Of a stretch of DNA of 54,472 nt, positions 10,501-18,256 are shown piece by piece (positions within the stretch are counted from its first letter, which is position 1; each line of letters opens with the position of its first letter). Below the pieces are notes generated by a model that worked only from the letters and a program-made list of their open reading frames with translations, ran no database searches and was not told the DNA's origin. The stretch covers positions 1-54,472 of the forward strand of contig CANIZL010000040.1 of NCBI GenBank assembly GCA_947471985.1, in the 5' to 3' direction. Source of the DNA: Verrucomicrobiota bacterium. GTDB taxonomy: Bacteria > Verrucomicrobiota > Verrucomicrobiia > Limisphaerales > UBA9464. The translations under genes and the position numbers were made by a program.

Positions 10501-10823
10501 GCGGGGCCTTCGTCTCCAGTGTGATTTTTGATGGGATCTCTTATGCCCCGGGCAATTCGGGCACGGACGGCTTCCTCGCCCGACTGGCCCCACCGATGCT
10601 ACTCCCCACGATTGCGATTCGGATTGCACCCACGGGAGTCCAGTTCGAGTTGGGCGGAGCTATCGGCCGCACGGTGATCATCCAAGGAGCCATGGAACTC
10701 CAATCCCCAATCTCCTGGCAGTCCCTGGCGGAGGTGGATTTGACAGCCGGCCCCGTCGTTTGGAACGACGCCCTTGCCGGAGTCACACCGCGAAAATTCT
10801 ACCGGATCGTGCTGAAGGAATAG
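7572..10823 (+). CDS. Secreted SBBP-repeat beta-propeller protein with Ig-like domain
   Basis: 1083 residues. The N-terminus is a signal peptide (MKTRTLSFCRWLALFASGLG, ending near GASAQ). Two arrays of SBBP-type blades follow, with recurring 'D..GN.Y..G.F', 'DAFLAK.D..G...W....GG' motifs: roughly 30-470 and 575-1010. Between them sits an Ig-like domain at about 480-570 ending GDYTVVISNNYGAVTS. The last roughly 70 residues resemble the C-terminal module common on secreted Verrucomicrobiota proteins (TVIIQGAMELQSPISWQSLA, RKFYRIVL). Likely extracellular or cell-surface. No catalytic residues are recognisable, so a binding or scaffold role is possible. It stands alone on the plus strand after the repeat spacer. 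Confidence 0.85.
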   Translation: MKTRTLSFCRWLALFASGLGLWPSGASAQEWSWTKRQGGQGAERCTGIALNAAGEVYTAGWFESTATFDSQTLTVAGQRDAYLGKWAPNGDLAWVLRAGGPDEDYASAVTVDPNGNPIFMGAFRSARAEFGGLVLTNQYARDNNSVFLAKLTPAGKGIWVRQIGGASTGGDANSPASIQTDAGGNIYLVACLPRFANFGTTSLTGYEDIVIAKYDPDGNLAWARKAGGNGYDYGQGLAVTSGGYAYVTGVFEGTAPFSQASLTSRGLTDLFLAQYSPEGNLEWVTQAGGTGFDGNGTLAVDPEGGVLLAGFFAGSARVGTNVLTSKASLYDQDSFLARYDGLGNVRWVQQIGNATIDQDVPGGIAVSVTPVGSGLHTNIFLSGRYNTSTTVGTAAITNSGAQRLFVSQWEVDGQLLWVRQAGGDSSVIAASGGPNPSLYVAGQFTDPSAWNSSWLLTAGNSDAFLARLDPGAAPATPIKPAIVQAPRSVSTSVGSVAQLDVLIAGTPPVSYRWRKNGVALGDFNRVLGSATARLNLNSVLTNAAGDYTVVISNNYGAVTSAVAVVTVAPARPASGPAWGWVRTVGGNGSDSTTAMAVDGAGQVYAAGGFQKTNVIGNTTLVAPANAQNIFFAKYDPSGSPLWAVQAGGAKSDIATGLAEDHQGNVYLTGYFSSPTAAFGPTTLTNPAPSYNDLFLAKLDAAGEFQWAWSAGGTGDDLSRALTVDAAGNVLIVGDFSSPTLRFGGLVATNVGGTDVFVAKFNPRGEPLWVRTAGWSGSHDGNAIATDAAGNVYIAGEMWIRIRFGTIELDSHFDHDTFLAKYDPNGNLQWARQLNSFSVAVARNLAVDGQGDIIMSGYFDQSCNFDQQTLVAHGGQDVFLAKFNPAGEVVWAENFGGPGMDTPRSLAADAAGNVYLTGSFEQTADFGGVTLTTGGQRDLFVVAVDSTGHVIWAKQAGDTRSEDGFALAVGADAAVVVGGAFVSSVIFDGISYAPGNSGTDGFLARLAPPMLLPTIAIRIAPTGVQFELGGAIGRTVIIQGAMELQSPISWQSLAEVDLTAGPVVWNDALAGVTPRKFYRIVLKE

Positions 10824-10844
10824 CCTGCCCCCACAGCCCGGGCC

Positions 10845-10905
10845 GTACCGCTGACTTTCCAGTCGGCGAGTTTCCAATGTGTACCGCTGACCTTCGAGTC
10901 GGCGA
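10845..10905. repeat. Tandem pair of 25-bp dispersed repeats
   Basis: GTACCGCTGAC(T/C)TTC(C/G)AGTCGGCGA occurs at 10845-10869 and 10881-10905, 11 bases apart. Each copy can fold partly through GCTGACTTTCCAGTCGGC-like pairing. The pair lies just after the propeller stop. The same peptide-like pattern on the opposite strand (SPTRRSAV, SPTGKSAV) is one I associate with dispersed repeats in this phylum, but that is memory, not a search. Confidence 0.6.
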
Positions 10906-11030
10906 ATCTCCCAGCGGCTCCCCCACAATTGGAAAGCGTAAGGAGGGCTTGGATTTACCAAAATGACTAGTATACCAACCACGCGGAATGCCATTGTTCG
11001 TGCGCAGCGGTCTGCGTCGGCTCCTGCGCG

Positions 11031-11420
11031 GTGATAGGTGGCCGTGATTGCCGGCGGATACTCGCACGCGCGCATGAAAACCGACAAAACAAAGCCGCTT
11101 GGGTGCTGGTGGCGTTCACTGGTTTATTGCTGACCGCCGGCGGGTTGCTGGGAGTTTGGCTCCAGGGGCGCTTTTACGAGGGAGGGTTTCCCACGGCGGC
11201 CACGGTCGGCGAGGTTCGCGGTGCGTTCACGTAGCCGACGATCTTCACGACCGCCGGCAGCCTGATGCTCTCCACAGTCATCTTGGTCGGCCCTTTCACC
11301 GCTTCGTGGACTCTGACGCGGCGGCTCTACGGCGTGGTCGTCTTTGCGGCCATCGTTCTCACAGCCACCATGATCTGCGGCTATTGGGCCGGCAGTCGCG
11401 TCGCCCCTATTTTGAATTGA
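11031..11420 (+). pseudogene. Decayed three-TM small membrane protein gene
   Basis: From a GTG at 11031 the frame encodes a hydrophobic segment (AAWVLVAFTGLLLTAGGLLG) and reaches an in-frame TAG at 11232-11234. Past it, the same frame stays open for 61 codons and encodes two further convincing membrane segments (SLMLSTVILVGPFTASW, GVVVFAAIVLTATMICGYW) ending in TGA at 11418-11420. Continuous membrane-protein character across the stop indicates one gene with a nonsense mutation. An ATG at 11074 is one base out of phase with this frame, so an N-terminal frameshift may also be present. No family recognised. Confidence 0.6.
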
Positions 11421-11510
11421 TGAGAACGTGGATGGACCTGCTAACGACAGCGAAGGGCACTCCGCTGCGCCGTCCGATCTGGTGAACGGCTTTCCAACGA
11501 ATCCTCGACC

Positions 11511-11663
11511 ATGCACCCTTTTTCCGAACGACTCGCACAGAAGATTGATGTGCCACAGCAGGATTCCATCGCTGACGCGCTGACGGACGCCGGCGAGGTA
11601 ATGCGAATGTGGCGTTTTTTCAAAGGCGATCCTCGCAGCTCCGCGGTTGTCGGACCCTTTTGA
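11511..11663 (+). CDS. Possible small protein or gene fragment (50 aa)
   Basis: ATG at 11511, stop TGA at 11661-11663. It has a hydrophilic start (MHPFSERLAQKIDVPQQDSI) and an acidic, helix-prone middle. No clear RBS and no family recognised. It sits between the decayed membrane gene and an intact membrane-protein gene, so it may be a remnant of a larger gene. The 11421-11759 interval shows nothing else. Confidence 0.25.
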   Translation: MHPFSERLAQKIDVPQQDSIADALTDAGEVMRMWRFFKGDPRSSAVVGPF

Positions 11664-11759
11664 AAGTGCAGCCAAAATGCCAAGCTCCACGGTCAGTTCG
11701 TCCGCAGGCGCGGGCCCACGTCGGGCTGGCTTTCCGTCACTGACCTTCGCTATTTCCCT

Positions 11760-12155
11760 ATGAATTGGTTTTCCGGTCCAGGCCCAACCCGCGTCGAGAA
11801 AGGACACGTTTTTTTGAGCGTTGCCGCCAGTCTTTTGGTACTGCTTTTCATTCCCGACAGTTTCTTTCAAGGATGCAATCTCACCTGGTTTATCGGATTC
11901 CTCCTCCTTCCCTTTACCTTTTTCATTGGTTTGGCGTCTGCCTGGCTTTTCTACCGTGCCAATGACTCCAGTCGCATCGATTCATTCTACATTCGTTCGT
12001 GGTGGAGTGTTATTAGCGGTTTGATCGCCTTGCCAATCTGCGCACTTTTCCGGCCATCCGTGGCGCAGTATGCCTTTGGTATGCTGAACTGGGGTTTGGG
12101 ACCTGTTCTTGCCTTCCATGTTTATCGCCGAATCACAAAGCCGAACCAGGTGTGA
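11760..12155 (+). CDS. Small integral membrane protein, unknown function
   Basis: 131 residues with about four hydrophobic segments: VFLSVAASLLVLLFIP, WFIGFLLLPFTFFIGLASAW, WWSVISGLIALPICALF and AFGMLNWGLGPVLAFHVY. A basic tail follows. No family recognised. It follows a decayed membrane gene, in a stretch of lower GC and poor coding density that looks like relic or recently acquired DNA. The 205-bp gap to the next gene holds nothing I can identify. Confidence 0.55.
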   Translation: MNWFSGPGPTRVEKGHVFLSVAASLLVLLFIPDSFFQGCNLTWFIGFLLLPFTFFIGLASAWLFYRANDSSRIDSFYIRSWWSVISGLIALPICALFRPSVAQYAFGMLNWGLGPVLAFHVYRRITKPNQV

Positions 12156-12361
12156 AAAAATTAGGAATCGTCCGTTGTCGGGGGCTCCGCTCGCAATGCC
12201 ATTTCATCATGAGTCTCATCGGCGAGGTCTGAGGTGGTATTCGGGTGGATGATGATTGAGGCAACTCTGGTACGTGAACACTCTCAGGGACGCTCGCCTT
12301 CCTTCGTTACGCACTGTGTGGTAGGCCGCTTTTCTACCGGGTCCCACCGTTCGATTCGCCC

Positions 12362-12742
12362 ATGAATAAAGACCCCTACGAATCAGTCCGGGAGAAGGTC
12401 GAGGCCCTTTTCACGGAGTTGGCGGGTGATCGCGCACGTAGGCTGAACGCGGGGACTTTCCCGGCGGGAATCACGTCCGCGATCTCCGGGGCGCTGGCCG
12501 ATCCGGCCGCGACCGACGAACAGATTCTTCATGCCGACCAGATCGCGTTTCATCTCACGGATTGGAGCGCGGACGCGGCGTTTCTGGTCGCTCTGCATCT
12601 CTTTCCTGAGCGATTCACATCGGAGGAGATTCAGGCCGCCGTGGGTATGTTCCTCGTGCATGTCCCGGCACACGTTCTGGCGGCGGCCCGGCTCGCCGGG
12701 AGTTCCACGGAGGACATCTTCCGGGACAGTGGTGCTGAATGA
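12362..12742 (+). CDS. Hypothetical soluble helical protein
   Basis: 126 residues starting MNKDPYESVREKVEALFTEL. Mostly helical and acidic, without signal peptide or membrane segment. The middle (HADQIAFHLTDWSADAAFLV) and the end (HVPAHVLAAARLAGSSTEDIF) are well ordered in codon use and composition, supporting real coding. No family recognised. It is convergent with the DUF4010 gene, with a strong hairpin between the two stops. Confidence 0.6.
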   Translation: MNKDPYESVREKVEALFTELAGDRARRLNAGTFPAGITSAISGALADPAATDEQILHADQIAFHLTDWSADAAFLVALHLFPERFTSEEIQAAVGMFLVHVPAHVLAAARLAGSSTEDIFRDSGAE

Positions 12743-12836
12743 CCGGAAAGCTTCTTCCGACCAGCCAACCCCAGTTTGAGGCCCTACCCGGTATCCAGAT
12801 TTAATGGGTGGTCGGTAATTTTAGTCAATGGTGGGA

Positions 12837-12861
12837 AATTTCGGGTGGTAACACCGAAATT
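12837..12861. terminator. Strong hairpin between convergent stops
   Basis: AATTTCGG (12837-12844) pairs with CCGAAATT (12854-12861), with inner pairing across GTG/CAC. It lies just before the stop of the minus-strand DUF4010 gene (12864) and 95 bp after the stop at 12742. AT-rich ends on both sides would allow bidirectional termination. Confidence 0.6.
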
Positions 12862-12863
12862 CA

Positions 12864-14108
12864 TCAGGGCCAAAATGCGAGAATGGCAGCGCCGGCGATG
12901 AAGGTCGCAACGAAGCCCATGAGCACCGGTTTGATAAAGGCCCGCGAGCCGAGGCTGAGGATGAGGCCGGTTTTGAATAGGATATTCGCCAAACCGCCCG
13001 TCAGGATGACCCGCCAAGCGGTGGCGGGATCGAGTTGTCCGGAATTCGATAGGCTCGTGGTGGACAGCGTGATGGCATCCATGTCGGTGAGGCCCGAAAT
13101 GGCCGCCACGGTGAAGAGACCGGCGTGTCCGAAGCGTTCCTTGGCGTAGGAAACAGCGAAGAGCACGATCACATACAGAAGGCCAAACATGACCGCACCC
13201 TTGAGTTCGGAGGGTGGGGGTTCATCGGAAGGTTGCAGTTCCGACTTCATCAAGAAACGATAGGCGGCCCCCGCGATGGCTCCGGTGAGAGCCATCATCG
13301 CCAAAAGCGGCGGCAACATTTTCCCGAGGACCTCCGGTCCGAAAATCATGACCTCGACACTGACGCGCCCGAAAACGACCGCGGCGGAGATCAGGGTGAT
13401 CACCGCCAGAGGTTTGGCGTGGCTTTGCTGGTTCTGGCTGCGTCGTGATGCACTGGCGGTCGTGGCCGTGCTCGAGACCAGTCCGCCGAGGATGCCAGCG
13501 ACCGCTGCGCCACGTGAGTGACCCAGAAATTTACTGGCCAGATAGGCGGCCAGGTTGATGCCGACGATCAGCACGACCATCAACCAGATGGCAAAGGGGT
13601 TCAGCACCCCGCCATATCCGTAGGACTTGTTGGGCAGCAACGGCAGGATGACGAGGCCGATCAACACCAGCCGGGCGATCTCGCGAAGGTCGTTTTCGCC
13701 GATTTTGTGGACCATTTGATGCAAGGTCTTTTTCCCTTGCAGCAAAACCAGGACGCTCCCCGCAACGACGACGGAAACCATTTGATGGCCCAGCATCGTG
13801 ATCGCGCCGGTGGCAAACATGACCAGCAAGGCGATTTCCGTGGTGAGGCCGGGGTCGGCCTCCTTGTCGCGGAGCTGCACAATGTAAGCTGGAACCGTGG
13901 TGACCGCGAAGGCGACGAGCGCGGCACCGAGGACCCAGCCTCCATGGGCCTGGGCGAGCATACCGCTCAAGGCACCAAACAAACTTACAAAGGCGAAGGT
14001 GCGGAGTCCGGCGAGGCGATTGTGCTCCCACTCCCGTTGCATCCCCACGAGCAAACCCAGACCCAACGCCACGCCCAGCGATTGCAGCAGCTCGGTGTTG
14101 TTTGTCAT
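12864..14108 (-). CDS. MgtC/SapB-DUF4010 family membrane protein
   Basis: 414 residues from the ATG at 14108; the frame is open further upstream but that part is not protein-like. The N-terminal MgtC-like module (about 5-140) carries GLGLLVGMQREWEHN and RTFAFVSLFGAL. The C-terminal DUF4010 region has GILGGLVSSTATTASASRR and LTDMDAITLSTTSL. About ten hydrophobic segments; inner membrane. Family members are uncharacterised, with suggested roles in ion or small-molecule transport. It is divergent from the membrane-protein gene at 14305. Confidence 0.88.
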   Translation of the reverse strand: MTNNTELLQSLGVALGLGLLVGMQREWEHNRLAGLRTFAFVSLFGALSGMLAQAHGGWVLGAALVAFAVTTVPAYIVQLRDKEADPGLTTEIALLVMFATGAITMLGHQMVSVVVAGSVLVLLQGKKTLHQMVHKIGENDLREIARLVLIGLVILPLLPNKSYGYGGVLNPFAIWLMVVLIVGINLAAYLASKFLGHSRGAAVAGILGGLVSSTATTASASRRSQNQQSHAKPLAVITLISAAVVFGRVSVEVMIFGPEVLGKMLPPLLAMMALTGAIAGAAYRFLMKSELQPSDEPPPSELKGAVMFGLLYVIVLFAVSYAKERFGHAGLFTVAAISGLTDMDAITLSTTSLSNSGQLDPATAWRVILTGGLANILFKTGLILSLGSRAFIKPVLMGFVATFIAGAAILAFWP

Positions 14109-14304
14109 GAGGTCACGATGGCCCGAATCCTGTCTGCTGCGCCAGCTTACTTTCCCCCGGCTGTCCGCCGTCCATGGCCGCCACCAAAGGACCGGAAGAC
14201 GCTGGCAATGGGCGAAGTTTCGTCTACGAGGGGTGGGCGAGCGAATCGCCAATTCTGGTCGTGGTGAGCGTTCGCCCTTGGTTTGAAGTACTCCGATATT
14301 TTCC

Positions 14305-14892
14305 GTGAATCGCACTGCAACAACTCCGCAGGTGACACCGGCCGGCTGGGAATTGGCGGCGCGGTTGGAACGTCTGCTGGAATTGCCCGTGGCCGCACCG
14401 GCTGATCTGGCGGCGTGGGAGGACGCCAGTCGTGACGTGCAGGTGTGGCTGGAAGCGCACGCCCAGGAGTTGCCGTTCGAATTACCCCAGCACCTGATGT
14501 TCTATTTTCACGACTCTGACATTCGCGCGCGCGAGCCGGATTACCAAGCGTCCCAAGAGCAGGCAATTCGCCGGCTGATTCGCCAGCTTCGCGGCGAGGA
14601 GGCGCCGGATATCCGACGTCCTTGGTGGCGCTGCGTTTTGGCCGCGCTTTTGGCGGCGGTTTTTCTGGGCATCGTGATTCCGAATAGCGGGCAGGTGGTC
14701 ATCGACCGCAGCACGACACCGCCAGCTGTGCATATCGTTGGGCGGGCGGTGGCCTGCTGGGTGGCCGGCGCAGCGGTGGCTGTCCCGCTCGCACTGGTTT
14801 GCCTCGGAACGATCCGCCGTTCGCGACTGGCGATTCCGGGATGGATACTCTTGAGTGTCCTGCTGCTGCTGGCCATTCTCAGGAAACCGTGA
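14305..14892 (+). CDS. Hypothetical membrane protein, soluble N-terminal half and three TM segments
   Basis: 195 residues with a GTG start. The first roughly 100 residues are soluble (WLEAHAQELPFELPQHLMFY, REPDYQASQEQAIRRLIRQL). Three membrane segments follow: WRCVLAALLAAVFLGIVI, AVACWVAGAAVAVPLALVCL and IPGWILLSVLLLLAIL. No family recognised. About 200 bp separates it from the divergent DUF4010 gene. Confidence 0.6.
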   Translation: MNRTATTPQVTPAGWELAARLERLLELPVAAPADLAAWEDASRDVQVWLEAHAQELPFELPQHLMFYFHDSDIRAREPDYQASQEQAIRRLIRQLRGEEAPDIRRPWWRCVLAALLAAVFLGIVIPNSGQVVIDRSTTPPAVHIVGRAVACWVAGAAVAVPLALVCLGTIRRSRLAIPGWILLSVLLLLAILRKP

Positions 14893-15034
14893 CGCGGCTT
14901 TGGTGGAACCTGCGGTCGCCACTGGGCTTGTGGCAACCACCTGGCGCTATTGCGTTCAGATCGTCGCGTGCCAGCGTTCTCGGGACTTGCGCCGGTGCGC
15001 GGTAAATGGAGGACACACAGGAGAGAGTTGAGGT

Positions 15035-15193
15035 ATGGAATTGTTCATCGCGATATTTAACTTGGTTTTGGGTTTTAGCGTTTTGATTTACGTCTTGGTA
15101 CTACTCTCAAGATTTGTCCGAGCGCATGAACGGATGGCGCTGTCCATCGATGTCATCGCTCGGAAATTGAAGGATGACCGATTGCCGTTGTGA
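15035..15193 (+). CDS. 52-aa single-pass membrane protein
   Basis: ATG at 15035, TGA at 15191-15193. A purine-rich RBS region (GGAGAGAGTTGAGGT) sits just upstream. The N-terminus is one membrane helix (LFIAIFNLVLGFSVLIYVLV) followed by a basic amphipathic tail with RFVRAHERMALSIDVIARKL. Good RBS spacing and a clean hydrophobic-then-basic layout argue for a real small gene despite its size. No family recognised. Confidence 0.55.
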   Translation: MELFIAIFNLVLGFSVLIYVLVLLSRFVRAHERMALSIDVIARKLKDDRLPL

Positions 15194-15340
15194 GATCGGA
15201 GAGTCGGATTGCGCGCTGATCGTGTGGTGTCTTCGCACGGTTTTTTGCGGCTCGCCGAGGGTGTTTCGGTTGGGGCTTTGGCGTGAAGATTCGGGGAAGT
15301 CGCGGGAATCTTGGGCGTGCGGGGTGGGGGTCCGGGCGTT

Positions 15341-16099
15341 ATGGGTGGGACCATGCGACTGCCGGTCATTCAGGGGCTGATTCGCCGGAGGTTGCTCGTT
15401 AACTTCCGGGTGGAGGCTGACGTGATGGCGCGGTACTTGCCGCGGCCTTTTCGACCCAAGTTGCATCGGGGGTACGCAATTGCGGGAATATGCCTGATCC
15501 GGTTGGAGGAAATGCGGCCGACCGGGCTGCCCCGGTTTTGCGGGATCTCCAGCGAAAACGCGGCGCATCGTATCGCCGTGGTGTGGAACGAGGCTTCCGG
15601 CGAACTTCGCGAGGGTGTGTTCATTCCCCGGCGGGACACGGGTTCGGCACTAAATCATTGGGCCGGCGGACGCCTGTTTCCCGGCGAGGCGCAGCGGGCG
15701 GATTTCTCCGTTACTGACGAAGGATCGCGTATTTCCCTGTCCCTGCGCTCCCGCGACGGGCGGGTTGCTGTGAAGCTTCAGGGACACGCGTGCGAGGCTT
15801 TGCCGGGGTCCTCGTGCTTTGCGTCGCTGGCGGAGTCGTCCGCTTTCTTTGAGGCGGGCAGTGTTGGGTTTTCCGTCACTCGCGATTGCTGCCGCCTCGA
15901 TGGGATTCGGCTGCAGACGAAGAGTTGGGAGGTGCGTCCGTTGGCGGTCGATCACGTGGAGTCTTCCTTTTTCGCGGACGCGTCGGTGTTTCCGGCGGGC
16001 AGCGTGACCTTCGATCACGCGTTGATCATGCGCGATGTCGGCCATCGATGGCACGGCGAGGCGGACATGGTGACGGAACGAACGTCCGAGGGAGGGTAG
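15341..16099 (+). CDS. DUF2071 / YqjF-like protein
   Basis: About 252 residues from the ATG at 15341; another ATG at 15353 and a GTG at 15311 are alternatives. The opening (IRRRLLVNFRVEADVMARYL followed by P-R-P-F) and the middle (GYAIAGICLIRLEEMRP) match DUF2071/COG3361, where the pattern 'R.L..Y.VDP..L...LP' is typical. Function is unknown; the fold resembles acetoacetate decarboxylase-like barrels (family knowledge). It is convergent with the last gene of the seven-gene operon, 22 bp away. Confidence 0.75.
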   Translation: MGGTMRLPVIQGLIRRRLLVNFRVEADVMARYLPRPFRPKLHRGYAIAGICLIRLEEMRPTGLPRFCGISSENAAHRIAVVWNEASGELREGVFIPRRDTGSALNHWAGGRLFPGEAQRADFSVTDEGSRISLSLRSRDGRVAVKLQGHACEALPGSSCFASLAESSAFFEAGSVGFSVTRDCCRLDGIRLQTKSWEVRPLAVDHVESSFFADASVFPAGSVTFDHALIMRDVGHRWHGEADMVTERTSEGG

Positions 16100-16121
16100 C
16101 GGTGGGTCCGACGGACGCGCG

Positions 16122-17087
16122 TCAGGCCAGGACTTCGCTGGCGAGGGTTTCGTCCGGTGTCGGTGGATCCTGGTACAGCCATCGGTGCAGCCACGGCCAG
16201 GCAAGATCCTGCGAGCGCACGTGCAGATCGGTTGGCCCCCAGCCCTTCGCCGAAATGCCGGCCCAGGATCGATCCAGAGCGTCGATGTCCTGTCGCACGA
16301 CTTTGGAAAACATCGCGCGGGTGAGCCAATGGAGGGGGCGCAACGGTCCCAAGCCCATTCTCCAAAGGCGGGATTCCACGACCACGTGGACCTTCGTCCC
16401 TTGGGAATCGGGTCGCATGAAGGCTGTGGCGCGGAAATAGGATTTACCATCGAGCCCGACGTAATCCACCTGCGCGGCGAACGGGTGAAGATAGCGCCCG
16501 AAGGATTTGGATCGTGGCGGTTCGCCGAAGCGGCCCAGCCAGCCGCTTTGGACGCCCGCTTCCTGATACTCGATTTCGAAGCCCCAATTCTTTGTGCGGC
16601 CCGTGGCCTGGATCGATTTTTCGCGTCCGGCCTGCCGCACCATTTTCGGGTGCACGTGGGCGGTGTGCGTGGCATCGAGGAAGTTTTCGAGACAAAGGAT
16701 CAGCGGGGCCGAGGAATGGCCCTGCAGCTGGAAGACTTCCATCATCCACGGCTGCTCCCGAGATTGCTCGGCGAGCAAGGCGATGGCGGCGTTGGGCTGG
16801 CCCGCCCAATCGAAACCGCACGCGCGGAACATGGGTTCACCGGGGAGCGCGGCGACGCGCAAGCCGTGATAGGGACAGAGGGCCACGCCCTCCTCCACGC
16901 GGCATCCGGCGAGCGGCATGCCGCGATGCGGGCACACCGAGGGCAGGGCCACCGGGGCACCCAGCCGCGCCGTCCAGGTCCAATCGCGATCTGGTCCGGC
17001 TTCGTGCGCGGCGCGGGTTTCGCCGGCGGCCGTGAATAGCGGCCAGGGCCCCGTCAGGTTCGGTCGCCAGTGCGCGGGGAAACTCAT
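16122..17087 (-). CDS. Rieske non-heme iron oxygenase
   Basis: 321 residues. A Rieske [2Fe-2S] site is complete: C52-P-H54 and C71-P-Y-H74. The catalytic mononuclear iron site is present as NFLDATHTAHVH (D138, H141, H146). The protein therefore looks like an active alpha-type oxygenase, dependent on reductase/ferredoxin partners not encoded nearby. The ATG at 17087 overlaps the upstream stop as ATGA, and a longer upstream reading was rejected for that reason. Last gene of the operon, so it may make a late oxidation of the product. Confidence 0.9.
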   Translation of the reverse strand: MSFPAHWRPNLTGPWPLFTAAGETRAAHEAGPDRDWTWTARLGAPVALPSVCPHRGMPLAGCRVEEGVALCPYHGLRVAALPGEPMFRACGFDWAGQPNAAIALLAEQSREQPWMMEVFQLQGHSSAPLILCLENFLDATHTAHVHPKMVRQAGREKSIQATGRTKNWGFEIEYQEAGVQSGWLGRFGEPPRSKSFGRYLHPFAAQVDYVGLDGKSYFRATAFMRPDSQGTKVHVVVESRLWRMGLGPLRPLHWLTRAMFSKVVRQDIDALDRSWAGISAKGWGPTDLHVRSQDLAWPWLHRWLYQDPPTPDETLASEVLA

Positions 17088-18238
17088 AGGCCCTCCTTTA
17101 ACAGCATCGGGACGACCCAGCGCTCGACGCCCTGGCTGAGGGTGGCCCAGAATTTTCGTTTGAGGCGGGAGGCCTGAGGAACCGCGAGGAGGGCGTACTC
17201 CACGCTCGGGACACCGCCCCGCAACCGTTTGAATTGCCCGGCGCCGGAGGAAAAATTCAAGCGGTGGGCGCGCGCGGCGGCGAGTCCAAAACAGAGCGCG
17301 CAGCACTTTCGGTAAAGGCCCGCCGGCTTTTGCTGCTGGATGTCGACGCCCACGAGCGGACAGGTTGATTGCTGGGCGCCGGAAAACAAACCCACAAACG
17401 CCTCCAAGCCCTGGCCCCCGGGCGAAGGGAACACGAGGAACTCGAGGAGGCCGCTGAGCGCGGCCGCTTTCATAAAGGCCGCGGTGTAGGCGGGATTCAG
17501 CCGGTTGTGTTTTTGCAAATAGAGCTGCGCGTACAACTCGGCGAGCCGCTCCCAAACCCAGGGTTCCACGGCGGCGGGTTCGCGGAGTCGGAGCGGTCCC
17601 GCCCGGCGCGCGAGGGCCAGATCCATGCGGGTGTTGTGCCGTTCCAGGAACGCCGGCTGCGCGCCGTCATAAAGCCACACCACGCGGTTGGGGATGGCGA
17701 TTAAACCGCGGGCCTGGGCGTCGCGGATTTCGGCTTCGCGCCAGCTATGGGCGAGTCCGCGGCAGAGCACGGGAATGCCGGAGGCCTCGGCCAGCGTTCG
17801 CATCTGGAGCGCGAGGTCGGCGCCGTTCAGCTGGATCGGGTGAATGGGGGTCGAGAACAGAAAATTGCGGACCTGAAGGCAGCGATCGGGCTGGGCCAGG
17901 CCCAGGACAGCGGCCGACGCGACCGCGCCGCCCTTTGAGGTGAGCCGCGGCCAGAAGGCACGGATCTTCGAGGCCTCCGAGTAGCCGTACGGCCCGAAGA
18001 CGGTCCACGGGGAACAGATCCACGCCTGCCGGATCACGCCGGCGCGGGTCTCGGTCAGCGGCGCCTGCGGCGCGGTCGGATCGAGGATCCGGCAATCGTG
18101 CAGGTTCGCGATCATCCGCGGCACGTCGGCGCCCTGCCAGCAGGCGGACCACGCGGCGACGGCTTCCTCGTAGGTCCGTTCGGCGGGTCCGCCGCCGGGG
18201 AGGCCGTCGGACCAAGGCACGGGTTCAAATCCGTTCAC
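17084..18238 (-). CDS. GNAT/FemAB-like acyltransferase (putative)
   Basis: 384 residues with a GTG start at 18238; the start is not certain because no strong RBS is seen. The N-terminal part is acidic. The middle and C-terminal halves (PWVWERLAELYAQLYLQKHN, AALSGLLEFLVFPSPGG, LVGVDIQQQKPAGLYRKCCA) resemble BioF2/FemAB-type GNAT folds, with a two-lobe layout. Substrate unknown. It follows the ATP-grasp gene after 18 bp and overlaps the Rieske gene, so it probably modifies the same intermediate. Family call is moderate. Confidence 0.6.
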   Translation of the reverse strand: MNGFEPVPWSDGLPGGGPAERTYEEAVAAWSACWQGADVPRMIANLHDCRILDPTAPQAPLTETRAGVIRQAWICSPWTVFGPYGYSEASKIRAFWPRLTSKGGAVASAAVLGLAQPDRCLQVRNFLFSTPIHPIQLNGADLALQMRTLAEASGIPVLCRGLAHSWREAEIRDAQARGLIAIPNRVVWLYDGAQPAFLERHNTRMDLALARRAGPLRLREPAAVEPWVWERLAELYAQLYLQKHNRLNPAYTAAFMKAAALSGLLEFLVFPSPGGQGLEAFVGLFSGAQQSTCPLVGVDIQQQKPAGLYRKCCALCFGLAAARAHRLNFSSGAGQFKRLRGGVPSVEYALLAVPQASRLKRKFWATLSQGVERWVVPMLLKEGL

Positions 18239-18256
18239 GGGGAGTTCGTGGGGCGA

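Noticed and set aside
11074-11133. ATG at 11074 as a start for the decayed membrane gene
   Set aside because: It is out of phase with the membrane-protein frame and stops after 19 codons; kept only as possible evidence for a frameshift.
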